Positions 45,669 through 54,121 of a stretch of 64,000 nucleotides of DNA are shown here, piece after piece. Each line of letters starts with the position of its first letter. Within the stretch, counting starts at the first letter, position 1. The DNA is from Fibrobacter sp. (GTDB lineage Bacteria; Fibrobacterota; Fibrobacteria; Fibrobacterales; Fibrobacteraceae). The position numbers and the translations under genes are program-made. The stretch covers positions 39,520 through 103,519 of the forward strand of contig JAKSIL010000008.1 of NCBI GenBank assembly GCA_024398815.1, given 5' to 3'. The notes beneath the pieces are model-generated. The model was not told where the DNA came from, did not search any database, and worked only from the letters and a program-made list of their open reading frames with translations.

Positions 45669-46004
45669 ATGATTAATGACTTCTGGATTCGTTTCAAGAA
45701 CGCCGGCTTTTCGGGTTCCATCGCCATAAAAGGTTCGCCAATAAAAAGCGATTCCGATGAAAACGATTCGGATATTTACGAAGCCGTATTTGAATTGGAC
45801 CCGGACTACACTCAAGCCTGCATCATCAAGGGCGGGATTAAAGAACCTTTGGACGACGAACTCACGATTTCGCTCGATGGTCTTGCCGAAAACTTGGACA
45901 ACGCCATTCTCGACGGGCTTGGACACAAAAAAGCTTTTGTAGTCAAGGAAACTGGAGCGTTTGTCCGTTTCGGCTACAAAAACGACGATATTTTGCAATT
46001 TTAG
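45669..46004 (+). CDS. Small acidic hypothetical protein
   Basis: 111 residues, soluble, acidic, no family recognised. It has no signal peptide. It contains IKSDSDENDSDIYEAVFELDPDY and ends KNDDILQF. The gene has a short AT-rich upstream region and ends 46 bases before the U32 peptidase gene on the same strand. Codon use and composition fit a real gene; support is moderate. Confidence 0.6.
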   Translation: MINDFWIRFKNAGFSGSIAIKGSPIKSDSDENDSDIYEAVFELDPDYTQACIIKGGIKEPLDDELTISLDGLAENLDNAILDGLGHKKAFVVKETGAFVRFGYKNDDILQF

Positions 46005-46050
46005 CAGCAAGCAGCAACAGTACGATTCTCAAAAAAAATATTTTTGGGGT

Positions 46051-48756
46051 ATGAACAAACCGGAACTGCTATTACCCGTAGGGACACGCGAAATGCTGGA
46101 AGCCGCCATCCACAATGGCGCCGACGCGGTGTACTTTGGGGTGCCGCACTGGAATGCCCGCGGCCGCACGGAGGATTTCAGTTTCGAGGATGTCGGTGAA
46201 ATGATTCGCTACGCACGAATTCGCGGCGTAAGGACTTTCCTTGCCATGAACGTGCTGGTCTTCGAACGGGAATTGCAAAGTCTTCCGGAATTTGTCGAAA
46301 AGATTATCGCGCTCGAACCGGATGCATTCATCATCCAGGACATAGGCCTTGCTCGCCTGATTCGCGCCATTGCACCGAACCAGGAAATCCATGCGAGCAC
46401 GCAGATGACCTTGGCCAGCGCCGAGGCCGTGAATTTGGCTTCGCAGTTAGGGTTCAACCGTGCCGTCTTGGCTCGAGAGCTTTCGTTAAAGCAGATTGCC
46501 GCCATCAAGGAAGCTACTCCGCTGGAACTGGAAGTCTTTATTCACGGGGCTCTGTGCGTAAGTTACTCCGGGCAGTGCCTCACCAGCGAAAACTTCGGCG
46601 GACGAAGCGCCAACCGCGGACAATGCGCCCAAAGTTGCCGACTTCCCTACCGCATTTTTGTAGACGGCAAGGAATTCACAAAGACCGATGCGCAATACCT
46701 TTTCAGCACACGCGATTTGTGCGCCATCCCGCGCATCGACGACCTGAGCGAAATCGGGGTCAACTCACTGAAAGTGGAAGGGCGTTTGAAAAGCCCCGAA
46801 TATGTGGCCGCAGTCTCCCGCGCCTACAGAAAGGCTTTGGATTTTCATAACGGCACTCATTCAGACGTCATCCTCGACCATGCGCAGCGCGGAAGGGGAT
46901 CCATACAGAGCAACGGGAATCTTATGGATCCCGTTCGGGGGCAAAGCCCCCTCCAGGATGACAGCAATTACAAGCGCGGCCAGGATGACAGCAATTACAA
47001 GCGCGGCCAGGATGACAGCAACAAACGCTCCCAGAAAGATGGCAATTACATGCGCGGCCAGGGTGACGGGCTTTGCGCAAGCGACATGGAGCCGTTGCAA
47101 GTGCTGTTCAGCCGCGGGCTTGGCACGGGTTGGCTCGATGGCGTAAACCACCAGGAACTTGTGGACGGCACATTCAGCAACCATCACGGAGAATTCTTAG
47201 GAACCGTTCGCAGAATAGACCGCAGCGGAATCTCCGTGACCCGCGAATTTGCAGAAGGCGAAGAACCTGGCGATTTCGCACCGCCTCGCCCGGGTGACGG
47301 AATTTTGTTCGAGAATCCCGAATTCGGCGTAAGCATTGGCGGCCGTCTGTACGGAGTGCAACAGATTGGAAGTGGCTCCGACCTCCGTTTGGAATTCGGT
47401 CGAGAACTGAACCAGTCGCAGATTGCGCTCGGCATGAAGGTTTACCGCAACGATTCCCCCACCCTCGAAAAGGAACTGCGTCATTCATTTACCGACAGGG
47501 AACTGGCCAAACGCATTCCCGTAAACATGGTGCTGTTCGGAAAAATCGGCGAACCGCTAAGACTCACCGTTTACGACAACGACGGCCACAAGGTGCAAAT
47601 CGAAAGCGAAACCGCCATTGAGGCTGCAAGGAATGCCGCCACGAGCCGCGTGGCCGAAACCGCTCGCAAGGAACTTGCAGCATTGAGTTCTTCCGCATAC
47701 GTTTTGCAATCCCTCGACATTCAAGTAGACGCAAGTGCCTTTATTCCTGGCAAGGTTTTACGAACGCTACGCCAGAACGCGGTTGCCGAACTGGACAAGG
47801 AACGTTGCCGTTGGAAGGAACTGAATCCAAACGCCACGCAAGGCCGCGCCTTCCTAGACAAAATCCGCTCCGACTCCGGCAAAGCAGCAAAACGCCCAGA
47901 AATTTCCATCTTGGTTCGCAATCCGCAGCAAATCGAAGCGCTCGCCGGCCTTGACATAGACAACGTTGTCATGGATTTTGACTGGGGCGTAAAATACGAC
48001 GAGTCCCTGGCGCAGATTCGCGAATACGGATTCAAGGCCGGAATGGCGACGCTCCGCATTCACAAGCCTGGCGAAAACCACTACCTTAAAAACATTTTGC
48101 GACTCTCCCCCGATTTCGCTTTGGTCCGCAGTCTGGGGGCTCTCGCCATATTGCGCGAAAACGGAATTCCGCTAAAGGGCGACTACAGTCTGAACGCCGC
48201 CAACAGCGCCAGTTACGACTGGCTGTTGAATCTTGGGCTAGACACGCTCCATCCGTCTTGGGACTTGAACAGCACCCAACTTTTCGATTTGCTGCAAAAC
48301 ATCGACGGACGCCGTATGGAAATTGCGCTGCACCAGTACATGCCCGCATTCCATTCGGAATACTGCGCCTTCGCACGCGCGCTCACCACTGGCAGACGAT
48401 TCCCGGAATGCGGAAAAATCTGCACACAGCACAAGGTCGAAATTCTGGACCACAAGGGCGAACGCCACTTCTTGCAAAGCGACGCAGAATGCCGCAACAC
48501 GCTATTCGTCGGAAAGCCGCAATCCGCGCTAAAACTGCTCCCCCGCCTGCAGCAGGCCGGAGTCAACAGTTTCCGCATAGAACTTCTGGACGAAACGCCC
48601 GACGCCGTACGCCGCAAAGTGCAGACCTACACGCAGGCCATCCGCGGAAAAATTGAAATCGAAACAGCCATCCGTCTGGCGGGTGTCCAGGAAAAATACG
48701 GGCTCAGCGAAGGTCAACTGTTTAACGAAAGTACTTGGCAAGACCGCAAAAAATAA
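46051..48756 (+). CDS. U32-family peptidase with repeat insertion
   Basis: 901 residues from the ATG at 46051 (a longer frame from 45961 overlaps the preceding gene). The N-terminal part (about 1-270) is a typical U32 TIM-barrel protein: ELLLPVGTREMLEAAIHNGADAVYFG split at 4-29, HASTQMTLAS, ELSLKQIAAI and the signature EVFIHGALCVSYSGQCLTS, with SANRGQCAQSCRLPY. This subgroup includes RlhA-type 23S rRNA hydroxylation proteins. A low-complexity insertion (about 290-345) with 9-residue repeats QDDSNYKRG breaks the protein, and a long C-terminal half (about 350-901) carries a second, diverged U32-like domain. A protease role is a family label, not proof. Confidence 0.85.
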   Translation: MNKPELLLPVGTREMLEAAIHNGADAVYFGVPHWNARGRTEDFSFEDVGEMIRYARIRGVRTFLAMNVLVFERELQSLPEFVEKIIALEPDAFIIQDIGLARLIRAIAPNQEIHASTQMTLASAEAVNLASQLGFNRAVLARELSLKQIAAIKEATPLELEVFIHGALCVSYSGQCLTSENFGGRSANRGQCAQSCRLPYRIFVDGKEFTKTDAQYLFSTRDLCAIPRIDDLSEIGVNSLKVEGRLKSPEYVAAVSRAYRKALDFHNGTHSDVILDHAQRGRGSIQSNGNLMDPVRGQSPLQDDSNYKRGQDDSNYKRGQDDSNKRSQKDGNYMRGQGDGLCASDMEPLQVLFSRGLGTGWLDGVNHQELVDGTFSNHHGEFLGTVRRIDRSGISVTREFAEGEEPGDFAPPRPGDGILFENPEFGVSIGGRLYGVQQIGSGSDLRLEFGRELNQSQIALGMKVYRNDSPTLEKELRHSFTDRELAKRIPVNMVLFGKIGEPLRLTVYDNDGHKVQIESETAIEAARNAATSRVAETARKELAALSSSAYVLQSLDIQVDASAFIPGKVLRTLRQNAVAELDKERCRWKELNPNATQGRAFLDKIRSDSGKAAKRPEISILVRNPQQIEALAGLDIDNVVMDFDWGVKYDESLAQIREYGFKAGMATLRIHKPGENHYLKNILRLSPDFALVRSLGALAILRENGIPLKGDYSLNAANSASYDWLLNLGLDTLHPSWDLNSTQLFDLLQNIDGRRMEIALHQYMPAFHSEYCAFARALTTGRRFPECGKICTQHKVEILDHKGERHFLQSDAECRNTLFVGKPQSALKLLPRLQQAGVNSFRIELLDETPDAVRRKVQTYTQAIRGKIEIETAIRLAGVQEKYGLSEGQLFNESTWQDRKK
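46954..47058 (+). repeat. In-frame 27-base tandem repeat inside the U32 gene
   Basis: Units begin with CAGGATGACAGCAATTACAA. Two perfect copies (46954-46980, 46981-47007) are followed by a shortened copy (47008-47031) and a diverged copy (47032-47058). Each encodes QDDSNYKRG or a variant. The 20 bases before it (GTTCGGGGGCAAAGCCCCC-like) form a small hairpin. This looks like an expanded intergenic-type element caught in frame. Confidence 0.85.
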
Positions 48757-48843
48757 TCGCACTTTTTCAAGCGCTGTTTTTTTGCTATATTGCCGCTTAA
48801 ATTCATCGTGCCGCCAACAAGCGCACCCACATAAAGGATCATT

Positions 48844-49455
48844 ATGAAAATCGCCGACAAGACCGTTGTACAGATGCACTACACCCTCACCTCCGACGAA
48901 GGAGCCGTCATCGACTCTTCTGCTGGCCGCGAGCCGCTCCAGTACATTCAGGGCGCCCACATGATTGTGGTGGGTCTTGAAAAGGCCATGGTCGGCCACG
49001 ATGTCGGCGACAAGTTCGATGTAAAAGTCATTCCGAGCGAAGGCTACGGCGAATACGACGAACGCATGACGCAGGAAGTCCCCACAAGCGTTTTCCAGGG
49101 CGTAGACAAAGTCGAAGCAGGCATGCAGTTTTACGCACAGACTCCGATGGGCCCCATGCCCATCCGCATCAAGAGCGTGAATGGCGACAAGGCCGTAATT
49201 GACGCGAACCACGAACTCGCCGGCAAGAATCTGAACTTCGCCATCGAAGTCGTAAGCGTGCGCGAAGCGACCGAAGACGAATTGAAGCCTTTCGAACACC
49301 ACTGTTGCTGCAAGGACAAGGGCGAAGGCGAACACGAATGCCATTGCAAGGAAGAAGGCCACGAATGCGAATGCGGCGGCCAGGGCCACAAGGAAAACTG
49401 CGACGGTAACGGCGGCTGCGGCTGCCCGCACCACGACGAACACCACAACAAATAA
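48844..49455 (+). CDS. FKBP-type peptidyl-prolyl isomerase, SlyD-like
   Basis: 203 residues. Residues 1 to about 145 are an FKBP domain with an insert-in-flap, as in SlyD: VVQMHYTLTSDEGAVIDSS, PLQYIQGAHMIVVGLEKAM, VIPSEGYGEYDE and the VDANHELAGKNLNFAIEVVSV end. The tail (about 152-203) is very rich in His and Cys (CCCKDK, HECHCKEEGHECECGG, CGCPHHDEHH), a metal-binding tail as known for SlyD nickel handling. Cytosolic chaperone and isomerase. AAAGGATC precedes the ATG. The tail has at least 10 cysteines, more than usual. Confidence 0.93.
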   Translation: MKIADKTVVQMHYTLTSDEGAVIDSSAGREPLQYIQGAHMIVVGLEKAMVGHDVGDKFDVKVIPSEGYGEYDERMTQEVPTSVFQGVDKVEAGMQFYAQTPMGPMPIRIKSVNGDKAVIDANHELAGKNLNFAIEVVSVREATEDELKPFEHHCCCKDKGEGEHECHCKEEGHECECGGQGHKENCDGNGGCGCPHHDEHHNK

Positions 49456-49458
49456 CGA

Positions 49459-50262
49459 TTAGCGGAACAGGCGGCGAGCAATCTGCCGCAACACCCTGAT
49501 TCCGTAAGTCACCACGTTCAAGTTGGACTTTTCATCCCCGTACCGCGTAGGTATGGGGATTTCTTTCATGTTCCAGCCTTCCGCATCGGCAATTGAAATC
49601 AGCTCCAAATCGATGTCGAAACTGCCACTGAGTTTTTCAAGATTCACGGTCTTCAGGAATTCCGCATTGTACACGATGAATCCGCTATGACGGTCCGTCA
49701 ACTTGTTTTTGAACGCCAAGTTTTCAAGTGCCGTCAAGAAAGAGCCGCCCATCCGCTTATACAAAGGCATTCCACCCTTGCGGGCATCCCCTTCTACAGC
49801 CCGGCGCGAGCCTTGAATCAACGCCAATCCGCGCGATTTTAGTCCGCGCGATTCCTCGCCACGAGCACTGCGTTCAAGTTCCGAAACAAACCGGTCCAAC
49901 ATCGGCGCCGGATACTGTCCATCGCCATGCAAGCAGGCAATGAACTTCGCTCCGCTTGCAAGTCCGCAAGCAATGCCACGTTTCACCACGGCTCCATAGC
50001 CACGATTCTTTTCAAAATATTCGTACTCTAAACCGGAGCTATTTTCAAATGAATTTCCGTTGCAATTTCTGCAGCCGTTATAAATGGACACGCATTTCTC
50101 GGCTACTTCGCGAGTTCCGTCTTTCGACCCATCATCAATAATCAATATATGCGAACGCTCTCGCATCACTGCAGAAATTTCATCAATGACAGAGGCTAGC
50201 GTACTTTGTACGTTATAGGCCGGTATAAAAATAAAGACATCTCTAGGCATAATGCCCGACAA
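49459..50262 (-). CDS. GT2 family glycosyltransferase, dolichyl-phosphate-mannose synthase-like
   Basis: 267 residues (start at 50262 or the in-frame ATG at 50250, which gives a shorter overlap). GT-A fold: FIFIPAYNVQSTLASVIDEI, ILIIDDGSKDGT and HGDGQYPAP (DxD-like) are typical of the DPM1/ArnC-type group; DRHSGFIVYNAEFL and IPTRYGDEKSNLN follow. It would transfer a sugar to a lipid carrier at the cytosolic face. A variable loop (residues about 60-75 and 140-165) has repeated RGLKSRGLAL. It overlaps the upstream epimerase gene, so the two are co-translated. Confidence 0.87.
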   Translation of the reverse strand: MSGIMPRDVFIFIPAYNVQSTLASVIDEISAVMRERSHILIIDDGSKDGTREVAEKCVSIYNGCRNCNGNSFENSSGLEYEYFEKNRGYGAVVKRGIACGLASGAKFIACLHGDGQYPAPMLDRFVSELERSARGEESRGLKSRGLALIQGSRRAVEGDARKGGMPLYKRMGGSFLTALENLAFKNKLTDRHSGFIVYNAEFLKTVNLEKLSGSFDIDLELISIADAEGWNMKEIPIPTRYGDEKSNLNVVTYGIRVLRQIARRLFR

Positions 50263-51331
50263 ACCATTTCAGGGAATCGCGCAGGCAGTCGTCCAAGCCC
50301 ATCGAGGCCCGGAATCCAAGAAGTTTCCAGGCTTTCTCGACATTCGGCATGCGTCGCATGGAATCGTCGTAACCCACTCCGTAATAATCCTCGCCCGATA
50401 CAACTTCGGGCTGCGGTAACGATTCGACAGGGACCTCGCGAATGGATGCGTAAATATTCCGCATCCTTTGCGCAAGTTCAGCAATGGTCACCTCGTTATC
50501 GGGATTTCCTACATTGAAAATCTGGGAATAGGCGGGCGAATCAGAGAATTCAGAAACACCTCCCGCATCGGCCATGTTCAACTGACGGTTCGTACCTGCG
50601 GCGAACACCGCAAAAATAAAGTCAATCGCATCGTAAATACCGGTAAAGCATCGACGGGCTTTTCCGCCATTCACAAGCTTCAAGGGTTCGCCGCGCAAAA
50701 GGGCGCTTGAAAAATTCGCCAACACGCGCGGGATTCCTTCACCATCGACGCCGGGCATAAAATCCATGTAAGGGCCAACAAAGTTGAACGGACGCACCAT
50801 AGTCCACTTGAGACCATCAAGCCCAGCAATGTAACGCTCCGTCAAGAGCTTTGCCGTAGCGTAGCTCCACCGACTTGCGCCAACAGGCCCGAACGAAAGC
50901 GGAGTTTCGTCTTCACTCAATTCACCGCTGTCGCTCCCTGTACGTCCGTAAACCTCCGAAGTCGAAAAATGGATAAGCCAGGCTCCCGATTTCGCACAAG
51001 CCTCGGCAAGCGCCACCGGTCTGTCGTAATTGCTGCGGATAACCTCGCAAGCCTCCGACATGTAACGGCTAGGAGTGCAAATGGCGGCTAGGTTCACCAC
51101 CACGGGGAACTGAGCAATCCGATTCAAAACCTCAGGATTCGACAAGTCCGCACAGAGAAACTCGCAACGTTCGTCATTCAAGCGATGTTGAATTCTATAA
51201 AAATCAAGATCGACGCCAAACACGCGCCACTTGGTCCGACAGAGAACGGCATCCAATAAATGGCTGCCTATAAAACCACCGCAGCCAACGATTGCTACAG
51301 TGACACTTCTGTCGTTAAATTGAAGGTTCAT
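50243..51331 (-). CDS. NAD-dependent sugar epimerase/decarboxylase, ArnA C-terminal-like
   Basis: 362 residues. Extended SDR: VAIVGCGGFIGSHLLDAVL binds NAD, STSEVYG holds the Ser/Thr region and YATAKLLTERY the Tyr-x-x-x-Lys. The sequence follows the UDP-glucuronate decarboxylase half of ArnA closely: NLAAICTPSRYM, VGPVGASRWSYATAK, RPFNFVGPYMDF, NGGKARRCFTGIYDAIDF, FNVGNPDNEVTIAELAQRM and EDYYGVGYDDSMRRMPN. So it probably acts on a UDP-hexuronate; the formyltransferase half is absent. Its ATG overlaps the stop of an upstream lipoprotein gene (TAATG) and it overlaps the GT2 gene downstream. Confidence 0.85.
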   Translation of the reverse strand: MNLQFNDRSVTVAIVGCGGFIGSHLLDAVLCRTKWRVFGVDLDFYRIQHRLNDERCEFLCADLSNPEVLNRIAQFPVVVNLAAICTPSRYMSEACEVIRSNYDRPVALAEACAKSGAWLIHFSTSEVYGRTGSDSGELSEDETPLSFGPVGASRWSYATAKLLTERYIAGLDGLKWTMVRPFNFVGPYMDFMPGVDGEGIPRVLANFSSALLRGEPLKLVNGGKARRCFTGIYDAIDFIFAVFAAGTNRQLNMADAGGVSEFSDSPAYSQIFNVGNPDNEVTIAELAQRMRNIYASIREVPVESLPQPEVVSGEDYYGVGYDDSMRRMPNVEKAWKLLGFRASMGLDDCLRDSLKWFVGHYA

Positions 51332-51822
51332 TAATCCTTGACCTTGAAGGTAGCGGAATTAGCGCCCTTGGCCTGTTTTTCATAAGGAATCACGCGGATA
51401 ATAGCTTCATCCGTAGCTTCGGCAAAATCATCCGACAACTTCACTTTTTGCTTGTAGCAAGTCTTACCATCGGGATTTTCCGGACCTTCGGAGCCTTCGA
51501 ACATGTCGATACCCATATCATCTTCGGATGTCTTGAAGACGAAACGATAGCCGCTGCCCTGGACGTCGGAACCATAGATGATGGTAATTTCGTCACCCAT
51601 CTTGAACGTTTCCCCACCTGCCGGATAGACGACCTTTACGCCATCTTTGACATTGCAGTCGTAGGTAACTTTGGAGCCATCTAATTTTGTCGAAGATTCG
51701 GAAGACTTTGCCGTAGAAGTGGAAGACTCCTGATTTTCATCGGAGGATGCGCTGGACGAATCATCGTCGCAGGCGAAGAAAGCAAAGGAACATGCAAGCA
51801 GGAGAGCATGAGAAAATTTCAT
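51331..51822 (-). CDS. Small lipoprotein with Kre9/KNH-like domain
   Basis: 163 residues from the ATG at 51822 (the longer frame to 52029 overlaps the DJ-1 gene). The signal ends SFAFFACDDD; a Ser/Thr linker leads to a compact domain starting DGVKVVYPAGGETFKMGDEITIIYGSD, which fits the beta-sandwich pattern of Kre9/KNH or Ser-Thr-anchored bacterial domains. It ends ANSATFKVKD. The stop overlaps the start of the ArnA-like gene (TAATG). A surface location and glycan role are inferred from the context. Confidence 0.7.
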   Translation of the reverse strand: MKFSHALLLACSFAFFACDDDSSSASSDENQESSTSTAKSSESSTKLDGSKVTYDCNVKDGVKVVYPAGGETFKMGDEITIIYGSDVQGSGYRFVFKTSEDDMGIDMFEGSEGPENPDGKTCYKQKVKLSDDFAEATDEAIIRVIPYEKQAKGANSATFKVKD

Positions 51823-51868
51823 AATAAACCTCTTTTTTTTAATAATATACAAAAAATGGCAACACGGA

Positions 51869-52414
51869 CTAACGCGCCACCACCTGATGGCGGATTTTTT
51901 CGGCAAGGTCGCGACCACCAAGCTGCGCAATGCAGCCAAATGCGAATTCCTCGGCACTTCCTGCGCCACGACTCGTAACGATGTTTCCGTCGACGACCAC
52001 GCGTTCTTCGCTAAATTCATTACAAACAAGCTCGCTCTCGCAGCCAGGAAAACACGTCACCTTACGGTCTACTAGAATTCCCGCCTTGCTTAAGACAAGC
52101 GGAGCTGCACAGATGGCAAAAATCCACTTGTCCTGGTCGTTAAAATCGCAAACAATTTTTTCGACGTCAGCACTAGCCTTGAGGTTTTTTACGCCTGGGC
52201 CGCCACCCGGCAACAGAACGGCATCGAACTTCGCAGCATCAATACCCGAAAGAGCGAAATCAGCCTGGATTTTAAGGCCATGGGCTCCGGAAACGGTCAA
52301 GTTACCCGAGACAGACGCCAAAGCGACTTGAAAACCCGCACGCTGGAAGTAGTCGAAGGGCGTCACAAATTCCGTTTCTTCGAATCCGTCAGCCATCAAA
52401 AAAAGTATCTGCAT
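51869..52414 (-). CDS. DJ-1/PfpI family protein
   Basis: 181 residues from the ATG at 52414. The glutamine amidotransferase-like fold is clear: LFLMADGFEETEFVTPFD with the conserved Glu, VLLPGGGPGVKNL, and the nucleophile elbow IFAICAAPLVL with the active Cys. The group includes YajL/ThiJ chaperones and glyoxalase-type enzymes. TSRGAGSAEEFAF ends the domain as in DJ-1 proteins. It is encoded just upstream of the small lipoprotein gene on the same strand, divergent from hslO. Confidence 0.93.
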   Translation of the reverse strand: MQILFLMADGFEETEFVTPFDYFQRAGFQVALASVSGNLTVSGAHGLKIQADFALSGIDAAKFDAVLLPGGGPGVKNLKASADVEKIVCDFNDQDKWIFAICAAPLVLSKAGILVDRKVTCFPGCESELVCNEFSEERVVVDGNIVTSRGAGSAEEFAFGCIAQLGGRDLAEKIRHQVVAR

Positions 52415-52514
52415 AATAAAACCTGGGTTAAGGTTAATCTGTTTTGACGTTATAAATGTACATAAATAATTTTCATAGAGCCTCGTCCCCAAGCGGTTTT
52501 ACTAAATTTGGGAC

Positions 52515-53390
52515 ATGAATTTCAAGGATCGCATTATTCGCGCTACGGGCAAGAAAACGCCCTTCCGCATGATCGTGGCCGACATGACCGCCACAATGAA
52601 CGAAATCGGCAAGCAGCACAATGCCAAGGGTTTCGCTCTCAAGCTTTTAGCTGAAAATACAATAGCAAGTCTTTTTTTGAGTTCCGGGCTCAAGTACGCA
52701 GGCACAGTGACCTTCACCACCAGTTTTGCCGGTGAAATCACCAAAATCACATCCGACTCGACTCCCATGGGACTCGTGCGCGCCATGATTCCCCAAGATG
52801 AACTCATGACAGTCGGAGCAAACGAACCCGCCATAGTGCCGCAAAACATTTCGGTCATCAAGCTCAACGAACGCGGGAAGCGCGTTCACGAAAGCATTAT
52901 CGAAGCGCCCTCCATTTCTATGGGCCAAAACTTGGCCACTTACTTGTTGCAATCGGAACAGGTGCGCTCAGCCGTAGGCATCGAAGCCCAGTTCAACAAG
53001 GAAGACCCGAGCAAGCTCGACTATGCCGCAGGTTTTTACATCGAAGCCTTCCCCGACCTCGAAGAAAAAGACATCAACCTGCTTGAAGTCATCGTGCAGA
53101 ACCTGCCGAAATTCCACGAACTTTTAAAGCCCGAAGGTTTCGACCTGGACGAACTTCTGGACCAGTTGCGCGGTCCGTACGACCTCGACATCGTGCGCGA
53201 GCTGGACCCGAAGGCCTACTGCCCCTGCAGCAAGGAACGCACGCTCGCCACGCTCGCTTCGCTCAAGACAGAAGACCTGAAGGATTTGCGAAAAGATGGC
53301 AAGGATTTGGAAGTCACCTGCGATTTCTGCCGCAAGAAATACACCATCACCATGCAGGACCTGGACGATTTAATTAAAGAGAGAAAATAA
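52515..53390 (+). CDS. hslO: Redox-regulated chaperone Hsp33
   Basis: 291 residues. N-terminal core with DRIIRATGKKTPFRMIVADMT; C-terminal redox switch with YCPCSKERT and VTCDFCRKKYTI, the four zinc cysteines in CxC...CxxC order. It holds unfolded proteins under oxidative stress. Its TAA directly precedes the ATG of thrH. Confidence 0.96.
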   Translation: MNFKDRIIRATGKKTPFRMIVADMTATMNEIGKQHNAKGFALKLLAENTIASLFLSSGLKYAGTVTFTTSFAGEITKITSDSTPMGLVRAMIPQDELMTVGANEPAIVPQNISVIKLNERGKRVHESIIEAPSISMGQNLATYLLQSEQVRSAVGIEAQFNKEDPSKLDYAAGFYIEAFPDLEEKDINLLEVIVQNLPKFHELLKPEGFDLDELLDQLRGPYDLDIVRELDPKAYCPCSKERTLATLASLKTEDLKDLRKDGKDLEVTCDFCRKKYTITMQDLDDLIKERK

Positions 53391-54008
53391 ATGTTCACTA
53401 AGCAATGTGTTGTCACTCTTGATTTGGAAGGCGTTCTCGCCCCGGAAATTTGGATTGCCGTCGCCGAAAAGACGGGCATTCCGGAACTCCGCCTCACCAC
53501 GCGCGACATCCCCGACTACGACGTGCTCATGAAGGGCCGCATCAAAATTCTTGAACGCGAACACATCACTTTAAGCACCATCCAAAACGTCATCGGGAAC
53601 CTAGGCCTCCTCGATGGAGCCCGCCAGTTCATGGACACGCTCCGCGACGAAGCCCAGGTAATCATCCTTTCGGACACGTTCCAGGAATTCGCCTACCCCA
53701 TCATGAAGAACCTCGGCATGCCGACCATCTTCTGCCACAATTTGGTTGTAGAAAACGACATGATCAAGGGTTACCACCTGCGTATGTCGGACCAGAAGAC
53801 GAAAGTCGTGACGCACTTGCAGGAATTGAACTTCAAGGTGTTCGCGAGCGGCGATTCCTTCAACGATACGGGCATGCTCAAACAGGCCGACAAGGGCGTA
53901 TTCTTCTGCGCACCGGATTCCATCGTAGCGCAATTCCCGCAGCTCGAAGCGACGAAGACTTACGAAGAACTTTTAGATAAATTCCACAAGTTCCAGGATA
54001 CACTGTAG
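53391..54008 (+). CDS. thrH: Phosphoserine phosphatase / homoserine phosphotransferase ThrH
   Basis: 205 residues, HAD superfamily. The first motif is VTLDLEGVLAPEIW with nucleophile Asp (DLEG, as in ThrH and not the DxDxT of common SerB). Motif II is ILSDTF, and motif III is ASGDSFNDTGML. ThrH proteins hydrolyse phosphoserine and can transfer phosphate to homoserine. It is adjacent to hslO without spacing and is followed by a hairpin at 54058-54084. Confidence 0.92.
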   Translation: MFTKQCVVTLDLEGVLAPEIWIAVAEKTGIPELRLTTRDIPDYDVLMKGRIKILEREHITLSTIQNVIGNLGLLDGARQFMDTLRDEAQVIILSDTFQEFAYPIMKNLGMPTIFCHNLVVENDMIKGYHLRMSDQKTKVVTHLQELNFKVFASGDSFNDTGMLKQADKGVFFCAPDSIVAQFPQLEATKTYEELLDKFHKFQDTL

Positions 54009-54057
54009 GCGTCAGGATTCAAGCGTCAGGATTCAGAAGTCAGATTTCTCTAGTTGA
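54009..54057. repeat. Short intergenic direct repeats
   Basis: GCGTCAGGATTCA occurs twice in a row (from 54009 and 54024), followed by a partial third AGAAGTCAGA. Similar micro-repeats stand in other gaps of this window (17537-17600, 59143-59275). Confidence 0.6.
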
Positions 54058-54084
54058 AAAGGGCCCGCACCGAGCGGACCCTTT
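54058..54084. terminator. Terminator between convergent thrH and CE15 genes
   Basis: AAAGGG-C-CCGC (54058-54068) pairs with GCGG-A-CCCTTT (54074-54084) around loop ACCGA, with one C/A mismatch. T tracts are short on both sides, so efficiency is uncertain. Confidence 0.6.
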
Positions 54085-54121
54085 GATTTAACCAGGAGTT
54101 ATTAAGACTTTTTTGACAACG

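Noticed and set aside
46954..47058. Possible CRISPR array
   Set aside because: The 27-base units are directly adjacent without spacers, stay in the U32 reading frame and encode a 9-residue peptide.
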